61,103 bases of DNA from assembly GCF_000484695.1 (NCBI RefSeq), contig NZ_AXVR01000029.1:1-61103 (forward strand), written 5' to 3'. This stretch comes from Salinispora cortesiana. Lineage in GTDB: Bacteria; Actinomycetota; Actinomycetes; Mycobacteriales; Micromonosporaceae. Within the stretch, counting starts at the first letter, position 1. The number at the start of each line of letters is the position of its first letter. The notes under the pieces are model-generated. The model did not search any database. It had not been told where the DNA came from and worked only from the letters and a program-made list of their open reading frames with translations. A program made the translations under genes and the position numbers. Below are positions 6,833 through 15,572 of this stretch, piece by piece.

Positions 6833-7160
6833 TCAGCCGAGTGTGATCTCCGGCGTCAACGGCGTGTCCGCCTCGGCGGTGTCGACCTCCCGCACCACCC
6901 CCGCTGCTCGAACATCCCGGCTGACCAGAGCGAAGGCGGCGAGGTCGGTGGCGCGGGGTGTGGGAGAAGACGTGACCGACGTGCAGCGCCCCGCTGACCG
7001 CCGGCGGCGGGGTGTCGATCGAGTAGACCTCGTCCCGGGATACCGAGCGATCGAAGCGATAGGTGCCGTTTTGCTCCGATACCCGCGACCAGACCTTCTC
7101 GATGCCCTGGAGGGACGCTCTGGCCGGTACGGCTATTCGCTTCTTGGCGTTCTCGGTCAT
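6833..7160 (-). pseudogene. Valyl-tRNA synthetase remnant with a large internal deletion
   Basis: From the ATG at 7160 the first about 62 residues read as the N-terminus of a class I valyl-tRNA synthetase, including YSIDTPPPAVSGALHVGHVFS. This contains the P-P-P-x-V-S-G and HVGH elements of the ATP site. Shortly after, near nt 6968, homology in that frame stops. In another frame the last about 40 codons (ATDLAAFALVSRDVRAAGVV onward, stop at 6833-6835) look like the extreme C-terminus of the same enzyme. About 90 percent of a normal gene of more than 800 codons is missing. It cannot make an active enzyme. The C-terminal assignment is weaker than the N-terminal one. Confidence 0.75.
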
Positions 7161-7250
7161 GGGTCCGAGTTTTGTCACTGCTCCAGCGAAATCTTGCACG
7201 CTGATCGGGTCGGCGGCGGGGGAGGGGTTCCGGCAGGCTAGCGTCGAGGC

Positions 7251-8222
7251 GTGAGCACGCCGCGAGTTTTGCCCGCTGACAGCGGTGCCGCCGAGGCCGC
7301 TGCCATCCTGCGGGCCGGTGGTCTGGTGGCCCTACCCACCGAGACGGTGTACGGCCTGGGCGCGAACGCACTGGACGCCCCGGCGGTGGCTCGGATCTTC
7401 GCCGCCAAGGCGCGGCCGAGCTTCGACCCGCTGATCAGCCACCTGGCTGAGGCGGCGGAGCTGGAGAAGCTGGTGGGTACGGTGCCGGCGGCGGTGGCGG
7501 TGCTGGCCGAGCGGTTCTGGCCCGGGCCGCTGACGCTGATCGTGGACCGGCCGTCGGTGATCCCGCCAATCGTCACCTCCGGGCTGGAGACGATGGCGGT
7601 GCGGGTGCCGGACCACGCGGCGACGCGCGAGTTGATCGCGGCGGCCGGGGTACCGGTGGCAGCACCGAGCGCGAACCGGTTCGGCCAGCTCAGCCCGACC
7701 CGGGCCGAGCACGTGGTGGCGGGGCTGGGGGCGGCCGTTGACGTGGTGCTCGACGGCGGGCCGACTCGGTGTGGGATCGAGTCGACGATCGTGGACGCAC
7801 GAGGCGACCGTCCGGTGGTGCTGCGGTTGGGCGCGCTGCCGGTGGAGTCGCTGCAGGAGGCGGTCGGTCCGGTGCTGGTCCGGCCGGGCAGTTCGGGCCA
7901 GCCGGTGGCGCCGGGGACGCTGGCGGCGCACTACGCCCCGCGTACGCGGCTGCGGTTGGCCACCGATGTTGAGCCGTCCGACGGCGGCGCCGCCCGGCGG
8001 GGGTTCCTGGGCTTCCGGGGCGCTCCGGTGGGGGACTGGGCGGCGGTCGAGGTGCTGTCCAGCCGGGGCGACCTGACCGAGGCGGCGGCCCGGTTGTTCG
8101 ACGCGCTACATCGACTGGATGGGGCCGGCGTCGACGAGATCCTGGTGGAACCGGTGCCCGAGGTGGGGGTGGGCCGGGCGATCAATGACCGGTTGCGCCG
8201 CGCCGCCGCCACCTGGACGTAG
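7251..8222 (+). CDS. tsaC: L-threonylcarbamoyladenylate synthase (Sua5/TsaC)
   Basis: This 323-residue protein makes threonylcarbamoyl-AMP from Thr, bicarbonate and ATP, the first step of t6A37 tRNA modification. The YrdC fold spans about 10-200, with GGLVALPTETVYGLG, the AAKARPSFDPL basic motif and VAAPSANRFGQLSPT. A typical linker (APGTLAAHYAPR) leads into a C-terminal Sua5 domain (about 235-320), so it is the long form. The GTG at 7251 has TAGCGT 6 nt before it and no good ribosome binding site, which suggests a leaderless message. It is a single gene, convergent with the P-type ATPase. Confidence 0.93.
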   Translation: MSTPRVLPADSGAAEAAAILRAGGLVALPTETVYGLGANALDAPAVARIFAAKARPSFDPLISHLAEAAELEKLVGTVPAAVAVLAERFWPGPLTLIVDRPSVIPPIVTSGLETMAVRVPDHAATRELIAAAGVPVAAPSANRFGQLSPTRAEHVVAGLGAAVDVVLDGGPTRCGIESTIVDARGDRPVVLRLGALPVESLQEAVGPVLVRPGSSGQPVAPGTLAAHYAPRTRLRLATDVEPSDGGAARRGFLGFRGAPVGDWAAVEVLSSRGDLTEAAARLFDALHRLDGAGVDEILVEPVPEVGVGRAINDRLRRAAATWT

Positions 8223-8309
8223 CCGCCTGCCGGGTACGACCTTCTCTCGGCGGATGCCGGGACGGCCTGCGTTCCCTGGAGGTGGGCGACGATGATCATT
8301 CCCCTGGCG

Positions 8310-11300
8310 CTAGCCGTCATTCCCGGCGCTGGCTGCGTACCCCCGAAGGCGGGCGAGTAGGTCGTGTAGGTCCACCCCGGGGCGGGGCGGGGCCGGTAGC
8401 TGCTCCACCAGGCGGGCGACCGTGCCGTTGGCGAGTGCGGCCCCGGCCGCGGAGCCGGTGGCGATCGTCCAGCTGATCGGGCCGAGCGGGGTGCAGCCGA
8501 AGAATTGACTGAGGCCGGGAGTCTGTACGACCAGTACGAGTACCCCCACCGAGCCGGCGGTGGAGATCAAAACGCCGGGGGTGGTGCCGCCGGCCAGCAG
8601 GGTCTGGCCGAGCTGGGTGCCGATCAGCGACACCAGGGCTACCGTGCCGGCCCGGCGGGGTGACGCCGCCACCCACCGGGACAGCATCCAGCCGGCGGTG
8701 GCGCCGAGCGCGGTGGAGGTGGCACGGACGCCAAGTTCCCGGTTGAGGGTGGCGCCGAGGGAGGTGTCGGGTCCTTCCCGGAGCAGGTTCTCGCTCTGTT
8801 CCGGCGGGGGTGGCCGGACCGCAACGGCCAGAGCGGGGGCCAGATCAGTGAGCAGGTTGACGAGTAGCAGTTGCCGGCCGTTGAGCGCGGAGCGGCCGTC
8901 AGCGGCGGCGGTAACGATGCTGAACGCGATCTCGCCAAGGTTGCCGCCGAACAGGATGCTCAGCGCGTGCCGGACCGACGACCACATGGCCCGCCCTTCG
9001 GCGAGGGTGGCGATGATGGTCTCCAGCCGGTCGTCCAACACCACCAGGTCGGCCGCCGCGCGAGCCGCGGGGGTGCCGCGCTGTCCGAGGGCGATGCCGA
9101 CGTCGGCGAGGCGGATGGCGGGTGCGTCGTTGGCACCGTCGCCGGTCATCGCCACGGTGCGACCGCAGGTCCGGAGCGCCTGGATGATCCGTACCTTGTG
9201 GGCGGGGGTGCACCGGGCCACGACGTCGGTGGTGACCAGGCGAGCCGCCAGCGCCTCGTCGTCGAGGTCCACGAGGTCGTTGGCGGTCGCCACCCGCTGG
9301 CCGTCACCGGGGCTGATCACCGAGGCGATCGCCTCGGCGGTGGCCGGATGGTCGCCGGTGATCATGATCGTGTGCACTCCCGCCTTGCGGATGCTCTCCA
9401 CCGCCGGGGCGGCGCTGGCCCGGATCCCGTCGGCCAGCGCGAGGATGCCGACGAAGGTCAGGCCCTGGACGTTGTCGTCGGCGATGGACTCGTCGGACAC
9501 GGCCCGTTCGGCGAGGGCCAGTATCCGCTGGCCGGCCCCGGCGTGCCGGAGCAGCTCCTCTTGGACCGCCTCCCGGGTCGCGTCGTCCAACGGCACCACC
9601 CCGGCCTCGGTCCGCCGGTTCCGGCAGCGGGGCAGGACGGTCTCCGGGGCGCCCTTGACGCTGAGGACCAGGCCGGCGTCACAGGTGCCGACGGTGGCGT
9701 GGTAGCCGCGGGACGGTTCGAAGGGAAGCCCTCCGGCGGGACGCCAGTCTTCGGCATCGGTCTGCTCCACCGTGTGGGTCTCCTGGGCCGCCTGGCGGAT
9801 CGCCCGGTCGGCCTGCTCGGGAAGCTGTTCCGGGTCCTCGGCGTCCGGAGTGGCGCGCAGCGCGACCGCGAGGATCATGCGGAGGTGGTCGTCGAGCTGG
9901 TCCACGGTGTCGAACCGAGTACCGTCGCCGACTCCGGAGAGCACCAGCCGCCCCTCGGTCAGGGTTCCGGTCTTGTCGAAGCAGAGCACGTCGACGCGCC
10001 CCAACGCCTCGATCGTGCGGGGGTTACGCACCAAGGCGCCGCGTTCGGCCAGGCGCCGGGCCGCCGCCAGCTGCGCGGCGCTGACCAGGAACGGCAACCC
10101 CTCGGGCACCGACGCGACGGCCAGGTTCGCGGCGGTTGAGGCGGTCTCCGCCAGCGGTACGCCGCGCGCAACGCCGGCACCGGCGACCGCGACGGCGGAT
10201 CCGAGCGCGAGCGGTATCGCCGAACCGGTGAGCCCGCCGAGTCGCGCTTCGACGCCGCCGCTGGGCCGGGCCTGCCGAGCGAGGCTGAGGCTGCGCCCGG
10301 CCTCCGTGTCGGTACCGGTGGCGACGACCACGCCCCGGCCGTGACCGGCGGCGACGGTGGTGCCTTCGTACAGCATCGAATGGCGGTCGGCGATGTCGGA
10401 TGCGGCCACCGGTTGGTCGGTCTTGCCGACCGGCAACGATTCACCGGTGAGCGAGGACTCGTCTGCCTCCAGCCCCGTGGCCTCGAGGACCCGGCAGTCG
10501 GCCGGTACGGCATCACCTGGTTCCAGGATGATCACGTCGCCGGGGACCAGGTCGTCGGCGGGTAGCTGCTGCTCGGCATCGCCGCGCCGGACCCGGGCGG
10601 TGATGGCCGTACGGGACAGCAGCTCGGCCAGCGACCGCTCGGTGTTGCGTTGGTGTGCCGCCCCGACCAGGGCGGAGCCGCCGACCACACCGCTGACCAG
10701 GGCGGCGTCAACCAGGGAGCCGAACGACGCGGACAGCACCGCTCCGGCGGCGAGGACCGGGGTCAATGGGTTGGCCAGCTCGTCCAGGAAGGCGCGGAGC
10801 AGGGTCGGAGTCGGACCACCGTCGGCGACGTGGTCGGAGCGTCGGCGGTCGGCCTCCGTCGGATCCAACCCGTCGAAGCTGCTACCCAGCTCGTCGAGGA
10901 CGGTTCCCGCCGGCATCAGGTGCCATGGGGCCGCCGTCCGCCCGGCGGGGGCCTGGGTCGGTTTGGGCAGGTGGTGAGCCCGCCACACGCCGTGGGCGAA
11001 CGCCAGCGCCGCCGTCCCGTTGACCGCGGCCTGAGTCCGGTCCGGGAGCTGTTCCTGTGCGGCGGTGAGGGCGGACAGCGTCCCGAGACCGGTGCCTCCG
11101 AGCCCCAGCCGGATGTTCTGCGTCGTCATCCGGCGCGCCACCCCAGCTGCCTCGACTACCAGCGCGCAGGCCCGGAGGTCGGTTCCGACCAGTAGGTGCG
11201 CACCCCAGGGTGGCAGTTCCTCGTCGATGGTCAGGCCGAGGCCGCAGTCGGCTGCCGCGAGCGCCCTCCGGTCACCGGAGAGCAGCATCACGACCGCGCC

Positions 11301-12788
11301 GTCGCGTTGCAGTTGGCGTACGGTTGCGGTGAGCTGGGCACCGCCGGCGAGGACGGTGTCGGCGAAGTCGTACCGGCTTGGGTCGTCGTCCGCCACGACC
11401 AGCCGCAACCCCGCGCGTCGAGCGGCGGCCGGTAGGAGATCCACGCCGGGGGCCGGCTCGGCCTCGACCCGGAGCAGCGCGACGAGCCGACCGCCGTGTG
11501 CCAGGCCGAGGAGTCGGCCACCGGAGGCGCGCAGCCGGTCGCTGTGCAGGGTGTCGCCCGGGTCAGCCGCGTCGAGGCGGTCCAGCGGGCCGAGATCCCA
11601 GCCATCGCCGTGCTGGACCGCCGTCGGCTGATCCGGGTCGAAGAGGGCAAACGCTCGGGCACCCACCTCGCCCAGCTCCGCGTCGCCCAGTGGCGCCAGG
11701 TCGGTGAGGACACCGCGGTCGGAGCCGAGGATCGCGGCGTCCAGCACCAGCGTGTCGATCCGGTCGAGTTCGCGGAGCACGCGGCGGTCCATGGCGATGA
11801 CGCCGCGCCGCGCGAGCAGGCTACCGAGTTGGGCGGCGTACCCCTCCCGGCCGGCACCGCTGGCCTTCGGAAGCGCGGCGAGGCCGAGTGCGGCGGCGCG
11901 TTTCGGACCGGCCACCGGGACCGCGGCAGCGGCGGCTGCCACCCCGGCGTGGAGCATCCGCAGCACGTACGTCTCGGCCGGTCCATCCGGTTTCGGGCAG
12001 GGACGTTCGGTGGGCAGGACGGGGGCAGCGGCCCGGCCCGGGGCGCCGGTGAGCCGGGGTTCGGCCGTTGTCCACGCGCCGAGTTGGGCCCGCGCCTCGC
12101 CCCATTGCACCACCCGCTGGAGGCTGTCCAGGACGATGCCGGTCCAGCCACCCGCGAGGCCCTGCGTCACCGCCTCGGCCAGCGGGAAGAGTAGGTCGGA
12201 ACGCGGGTCGGCGCGTACTCCCCGGTCGGCGAGGGCATGCAGCCTCGGGTGCAGGTCGACCGCGTTGAGGAGGCCGGATACCTCACCCGGCACCGGGGTG
12301 AAGGGCAGGATCCGGGTGGCAGCGGAGATCGTCAGACCGAGCGCGTCGGAGGCGAGGGCGCCGAGCGTACGGGGGGTGCGGGGGCCCTCCTCCGGCGGGT
12401 GCGGCGGGGGGATCTCCGGGTCCGGTTCGTGTGGGCTGATGCGTTCGGCGCGGGCCACGGTGGCGATCAGGTCGCGCAGCCTTGGCTCGGGGGAACCGAC
12501 GGCGACCACCACCCGTCCCGAGGGGGCGTTCACCCGCGCCCAGCTCACGCCGGGTACGCGTTCCAGCGCCGCTTCGACCTGCCGGGCCAGCTGGTCCCCG
12601 CCGTCCTGACAGACACCGTGCACCTCGATGTGGTGTCGGCCGTAGCGGGACCAGACCCGGCGGCGGGTCAGTCCGGTGAGCCGTGTGGCCCGGGCAGCGG
12701 CGGATCCGAGGTTGCGGGCCGCCTGCCCCATCAGCTGGGGCACGGCCGGCACGCGCACGCTGCCAGCAACGCGGCCCAGCGGGATCAT
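8310..12788 (-). CDS. Giant P-type cation-transporting ATPase (CtpH/CtpI type)
   Basis: The 1492-residue integral membrane pump has its working ATPase in the C-terminal half. The actuator motif TGES is at 781-784, PEGLP in the ion-site helix at 895-899, DKTGTLT at 938-944 (phosphorylated D938), TGD at 1144-1146 and TGDGAND at 1215-1221. Near the N-terminus (about 52-98) is an HMA-like fold without CxxC. Residues about 330-560 look like a degenerate second P domain: the DKTG position reads LDAAILGSDRG and the hinge reads LSGDRRALAAADCGLGL. The length and layout match mycobacterial CtpH and CtpI, whose substrates are uncertain. PEGL rather than a CPC motif argues against a Cu/Cd pump and for Ca/Mg/Mn-like ions. 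It diverges from a small membrane gene at 13006. Confidence 0.9.
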   Translation of the reverse strand: MIPLGRVAGSVRVPAVPQLMGQAARNLGSAAARATRLTGLTRRRVWSRYGRHHIEVHGVCQDGGDQLARQVEAALERVPGVSWARVNAPSGRVVVAVGSPEPRLRDLIATVARAERISPHEPDPEIPPPHPPEEGPRTPRTLGALASDALGLTISAATRILPFTPVPGEVSGLLNAVDLHPRLHALADRGVRADPRSDLLFPLAEAVTQGLAGGWTGIVLDSLQRVVQWGEARAQLGAWTTAEPRLTGAPGRAAAPVLPTERPCPKPDGPAETYVLRMLHAGVAAAAAAVPVAGPKRAAALGLAALPKASGAGREGYAAQLGSLLARRGVIAMDRRVLRELDRIDTLVLDAAILGSDRGVLTDLAPLGDAELGEVGARAFALFDPDQPTAVQHGDGWDLGPLDRLDAADPGDTLHSDRLRASGGRLLGLAHGGRLVALLRVEAEPAPGVDLLPAAARRAGLRLVVADDDPSRYDFADTVLAGGAQLTATVRQLQRDGAVVMLLSGDRRALAAADCGLGLTIDEELPPWGAHLLVGTDLRACALVVEAAGVARRMTTQNIRLGLGGTGLGTLSALTAAQEQLPDRTQAAVNGTAALAFAHGVWRAHHLPKPTQAPAGRTAAPWHLMPAGTVLDELGSSFDGLDPTEADRRRSDHVADGGPTPTLLRAFLDELANPLTPVLAAGAVLSASFGSLVDAALVSGVVGGSALVGAAHQRNTERSLAELLSRTAITARVRRGDAEQQLPADDLVPGDVIILEPGDAVPADCRVLEATGLEADESSLTGESLPVGKTDQPVAASDIADRHSMLYEGTTVAAGHGRGVVVATGTDTEAGRSLSLARQARPSGGVEARLGGLTGSAIPLALGSAVAVAGAGVARGVPLAETASTAANLAVASVPEGLPFLVSAAQLAAARRLAERGALVRNPRTIEALGRVDVLCFDKTGTLTEGRLVLSGVGDGTRFDTVDQLDDHLRMILAVALRATPDAEDPEQLPEQADRAIRQAAQETHTVEQTDAEDWRPAGGLPFEPSRGYHATVGTCDAGLVLSVKGAPETVLPRCRNRRTEAGVVPLDDATREAVQEELLRHAGAGQRILALAERAVSDESIADDNVQGLTFVGILALADGIRASAAPAVESIRKAGVHTIMITGDHPATAEAIASVISPGDGQRVATANDLVDLDDEALAARLVTTDVVARCTPAHKVRIIQALRTCGRTVAMTGDGANDAPAIRLADVGIALGQRGTPAARAAADLVVLDDRLETIIATLAEGRAMWSSVRHALSILFGGNLGEIAFSIVTAAADGRSALNGRQLLLVNLLTDLAPALAVAVRPPPPEQSENLLREGPDTSLGATLNRELGVRATSTALGATAGWMLSRWVAASPRRAGTVALVSLIGTQLGQTLLAGGTTPGVLISTAGSVGVLVLVVQTPGLSQFFGCTPLGPISWTIATGSAAGAALANGTVARLVEQLPAPPRPGVDLHDLLARLRGYAASAGNDG

Positions 12789-12972
12789 CGAGGCGTACGG
12801 CGGGACTCGTGTCGGCCCGATCCCCCGGTGTCACTCTTCCCGTACGCCATCCCGCCTCCCACGCCGTGTGTCCCGGCGGTCTTACTTCCCGCCCGGCCGT
12901 CCGTTATGCCCTTGGCCAGCGGTGAAGTTCTGCCGACCAGGACGGCATGGAGGACGGCGACGGTGGAAAACC

Positions 12973-12989
12973 ACGGCGGTCACCGCCGT
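12973..12989. promoter_or_regulatory. Palindrome between the ATPase gene and the 86-aa gene
   Basis: ACGGCGGTCACCGCCGT is a perfect 8-bp inverted repeat around one base. It lies 17 nt before the ATG at 13006, in the divergent gap shared with the ATPase gene. A one-base spacer is too small for an RNA loop, so an operator is more likely than a terminator. Confidence 0.45.
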
Positions 12990-13005
12990 TTTCTGGGAGG
13001 TCGAG

Positions 13006-13266
13006 ATGAGTGTGTTGACCCGGGATCTCAGTGGGAGTCGGGACATGATCCGGACGTTCACCCGCCGAGTGGAGGTGCCGGTACTGGGGGAGGTGGCGAT
13101 CCCGCCGCCAGACAAGCTGGCGTACTACGCGGGCGTGGGTCTGCTCACCCTGCTGCAGGTCATCGAGTGGCCGGTGGCATTGGTGGTCACCGCTGGTCAC
13201 GTGCTCGCCGATCAGCATCTTTCTGGGCTGGCCAAGGGGCTTGGGGAGGCGATGGAGACCGCTTGA
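13006..13266 (+). CDS. Small membrane protein divergent from the P-type ATPase
   Basis: This 86-residue protein has a hydrophobic segment at about 44-66 (YYAGVGLLTLLQVIEWPVAL and beyond) after a polar N-terminus that ends in IPPPDKLAYYAG. It is a likely single-pass or hairpin membrane protein. GGGAGG lies 5 nt before the ATG. The frame reads on upstream without a stop, but the ribosome binding site supports this start. The shared promoter gap suggests a link with the cation pump, possibly as a small accessory subunit; that is inference. The family is not recognised. Confidence 0.75.
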   Translation: MSVLTRDLSGSRDMIRTFTRRVEVPVLGEVAIPPPDKLAYYAGVGLLTLLQVIEWPVALVVTAGHVLADQHLSGLAKGLGEAMETA

Positions 13267-13386
13267 TCACCCCGGCGGCCCTCGGCCCTCGGCGCCCCTG
13301 GGCCGGGTGGTGGGCGGCGGTCACGTTCGGGGGAACCCGTCCGTGGCCACCGCTCCACTCGGCGCGGACGGACCTACGGTGGCCTC

Positions 13387-13581
13387 ATGTTCACCCTGGT
13401 CACCACCGTGATTCTGTACGTCGGAGGGTTCGTCTTCCTGTACGGAGTGATCCGCCTCGCGATCCGGCACGCCCTGGAGGAGGCGGAGGTGCGTCGGATC
13501 CAGGCCCAGCGGGCCGAGGAGTTGGCCGCCCACCGTGATCGGACCCTGCTGGAGGGAAAGGGCTATCTCGCCGGGAGCTGA
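13387..13581 (+). CDS. Small membrane protein with cytosolic helix
   Basis: This 64-residue protein has an N-terminal membrane segment (about residues 2-26). It is followed by a long charged helix (LEEAEVRRIQAQRAEELAAHR) suited to coiled-coil pairing. There is no ribosome binding site, but TACGGT stands exactly 6 nt before the ATG, the usual leaderless layout. It is a stand-alone gene near the parS site. No family is recognised. Confidence 0.75.
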   Translation: MFTLVTTVILYVGGFVFLYGVIRLAIRHALEEAEVRRIQAQRAEELAAHRDRTLLEGKGYLAGS

Positions 13582-13627
13582 CCTGGCAGCGGTGCCCGCA
13601 CGGCCAGGCAGCTGTGGTTGTCAATGT

Positions 13628-13643
13628 TGTTGCACGTGAAACA
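13628..13643. promoter_or_regulatory. parS-like ParB binding site
   Basis: TGTTGCACGTGAAACA matches 15 of 16 bases of the bacterial parS consensus TGTTTCACGTGAAACA, and the central CACGTG is intact. It lies between genes, as most actinobacterial parS sites near the origin do. ParB binding here would load SMC and help segregate the origin region. It is the only such site I find in the window. Confidence 0.75.
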
Positions 13644-13682
13644 TCAGGATGGTCGATTCCCCTGGCCGGCGCCGGTGCTCCA

Positions 13683-14318
13683 TCAGGCCTCGGTCGCCAG
13701 TTGTCGCTGGGCCTCGGTCAGGGCGGCGAGCAGGGCTGACGAATCCTGCGCGCCGCTCACCGCGTACTTGCCGGCGAGAACGTAGGTCGGCACGCTCGTG
13801 ATGCCGAGTTCCCGCGCGGCGGCCAGCCGGGCGCGGACCTCGGCTACCTGCCCGTCGGACTCGAGGAAGGTGTGGGCTGCCGCGGCGTCCAGGCCGACCT
13901 CGCCCGCGATCGTGGCCAGCGCCGGCCGGGAGCCGATGTCGACGCCGTCGCGGAAGTGGGCCCGGTGTAGCGCCTCTACCGTCTCGGCGGCCCGGTCCCG
14001 CTCGGTCGCCCAGGCGACCAGCCGATGCGCGTCGAAGGTGTTCGCGGCGAGCGCACGGTCGAAGTCGAACTCAATGCCGTCTCCGGCGGCGGCCCGAGTG
14101 ACCTGGTCGGCCATCTGCCGCGCGCGTTCCCGGCCGCCGAACTTCGCGCCCAGCGCGTCCAGTAGTGGCAGCGGCTCGGGAACCGGCGCCGGGTCGAGCT
14201 GGAACGGTCGGTAGCTGACGGTCGCGGCGCCGTCGTAGGACGCGAGCGCCCGCTCCAGCCGGCGCTTGCCGAGATAGCACCAGGGGCAGACCAGATCGCC
14301 GTAGATTTCGATCTCCAT
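13683..14318 (-). CDS. DsbA-family thiol oxidoreductase (FrnE-like)
   Basis: This 211-residue cytosolic protein has a thioredoxin fold with an inserted helical domain. The CPWC active site is at C11-C14 (GDLVCPWCYLGKRR). The second thioredoxin half carries the cis-Pro loop GITSVPTYVLAGKYAVSG. FrnE-like members act in polyketide chemistry or stress-related disulfide exchange. There is no signal peptide, so it is not an envelope DsbA. The ATG at 14318 gives the usual N-terminus; a TTG at 14330 is an alternative. It follows sufE by only 20 nt and is probably in the same transcript. Confidence 0.88.
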   Translation of the reverse strand: MEIEIYGDLVCPWCYLGKRRLERALASYDGAATVSYRPFQLDPAPVPEPLPLLDALGAKFGGRERARQMADQVTRAAAGDGIEFDFDRALAANTFDAHRLVAWATERDRAAETVEALHRAHFRDGVDIGSRPALATIAGEVGLDAAAAHTFLESDGQVAEVRARLAAARELGITSVPTYVLAGKYAVSGAQDSSALLAALTEAQRQLATEA

Positions 14319-14338
14319 AACCGAAGGCAACCCGGGCG

Positions 14339-14767
14339 TCAGCGCGTCTGTTCCCGGACCTGACGTTTGAGTCGGGCCAGGACCGCGGTGCCGCCCCGGA
14401 TCCGCAGCGGACTTACCGCCTGGGCCAGCCCCATCCGCTGGTACAGGTCGTCGGGGACGGCCAGCACCTGCGCTGGCCGAGCGCCGGCGAGCCCCTCAGC
14501 GAGGATCCCCGCGAAGGCGCGGGTGGTGGCCGCCTCGGGTGGGCAGTCGAAGACGGTTTCGACGCTGCCCTCCGGAGTTACGCGTGCGCGCAGGAAGAGC
14601 GCCGTCTGGCACTCCGGGACCTGCTCCATCTCCGCGCGGCCGGGGTGCCCGGACGGCAACGGCCCGATGGCGTCGGCGTACTCCAGCAGGAGTTCCAGCA
14701 CGATGTCACGGGGTGCCGTGGCGAACTCGTCCACAATCTCGACCAGCCGGGGAGGCATCTCGGGCAT
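14339..14767 (-). CDS. sufE: SufE-family sulfur acceptor protein
   Basis: This 142-residue SufE fold carries the acceptor cysteine C53 in the VPECQTALFL loop and the conserved C-terminal helix with FAGILAEGL. SufE accepts persulfide sulfur from a SufS-type cysteine desulfurase and passes it to the SufBCD Fe-S scaffold. In actinobacteria a SufE gene is often found apart from the suf operon, beside a sulfurtransferase. Here its neighbour is a thiol oxidoreductase, which also suits sulfur or redox chemistry. Confidence 0.88.
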   Translation of the reverse strand: MPEMPPRLVEIVDEFATAPRDIVLELLLEYADAIGPLPSGHPGRAEMEQVPECQTALFLRARVTPEGSVETVFDCPPEAATTRAFAGILAEGLAGARPAQVLAVPDDLYQRMGLAQAVSPLRIRGGTAVLARLKRQVREQTR

Positions 14768-14828
14768 CCCCTCAGGCTACCGCCGCCCGGAATCCGGGCC
14801 GGGCGGTGTGACGACGAGGCGCGCCCAT

Positions 14829-14909
14829 CTCACGGCCGGGTGAGGCGTGCCACGTCGCGGCGGCAGGGTGTGCCCGCCTCACGGCCGGGTGAGACGTGCC
14901 ACGTCACGG
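14829..14909. repeat. Duplicated 32-bp intergenic unit containing a small inverted repeat
   Basis: Positions 14829-14860 and 14878-14909 are near-identical (two changes), with a 49-bp period. Each begins CTCACGGCCGGGTGAG, which can fold on itself. The second copy runs into the last codons of the CBS gene (stop at 14904). It may serve as a terminator for the two convergent-side minus genes or be a small REP-like element. Confidence 0.7.
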
Positions 14910-15329
14910 CGTCGGGGCCTGCCCGCTGAGTTGGCCGAGCGCCGACTGAGGGTCGAGCCGCAGGACGAGGTCACCGAGGGAGACGATGCCGACCAGCCTC
15001 CGTTCGTTGTCGCAGACCAGCACTCGCCGTACGCCCCGCTCCCGCATGAGGGCCGCCGCCTCGCCCGTGGTGCAGTTCTGTTCGATCATCACCACCTCAC
15101 GGGTGATGATCGATTCAATGGTGGTCCGGGCCGGGTCGCTCCGTAGGGCGACGGCTCGGACCACGATGTCCCGGTCCGTGAGTACCCCGGCGAGGGTGGC
15201 GCCGTCGGTGGCGACCACGTCCCCGATGTCGGCCTCCTTCATCACCCGTGCGGCTTCGTCCAGAGTGGTATCCATCGGTAGGTAGATGACCTGCCTTGTC
15301 ATCACGTCGCTGACCCGGAAACTGGTCAT
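14904..15329 (-). CDS. Tandem CBS-domain protein
   Basis: The 141-residue protein is made only of two CBS motifs (about 8-65 and 72-130) that form one Bateman module. These bind adenine nucleotides such as AMP, ATP or SAM and act as energy sensors. VATDGATLAGVLTDRDIVVRAVA and VLVCDNERRLVGIVSLGDL are the two nucleotide-contact segments. AAAGGAG lies 5 nt before the ATG. No enzyme domain is attached, so it must act on a partner that is not evident nearby. Confidence 0.92.
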   Translation of the reverse strand: MTSFRVSDVMTRQVIYLPMDTTLDEAARVMKEADIGDVVATDGATLAGVLTDRDIVVRAVALRSDPARTTIESIITREVVMIEQNCTTGEAAALMRERGVRRVLVCDNERRLVGIVSLGDLVLRLDPQSALGQLSGQAPTP

Positions 15330-15572
15330 GGGACTCCTTTGGAAGCGATCCAGCCCGATCGGGACGCGGTTCCCCGTTCCACCCTTACTACACCTGTCTC
15401 TGCGGTCACCCTTCGACCAGAGGTTGTCCGGCTTCCCATCGCCTCGATGTCACCCGGCTCCGACCCGGGGGCACCGGCAGAGGCACCATTGCTGAGAAAC
15501 TATCGCTTCTCAGGCAGGGCTCACCGCTACCGGAGGCGGAGACACGAGCCCTTCCCTACCCTGGAGGGTGTA

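Noticed and set aside
8871..10139. Long plus-strand frame opposite the P-type ATPase
   Set aside because: No protein-family features and fully inside the ATPase gene.
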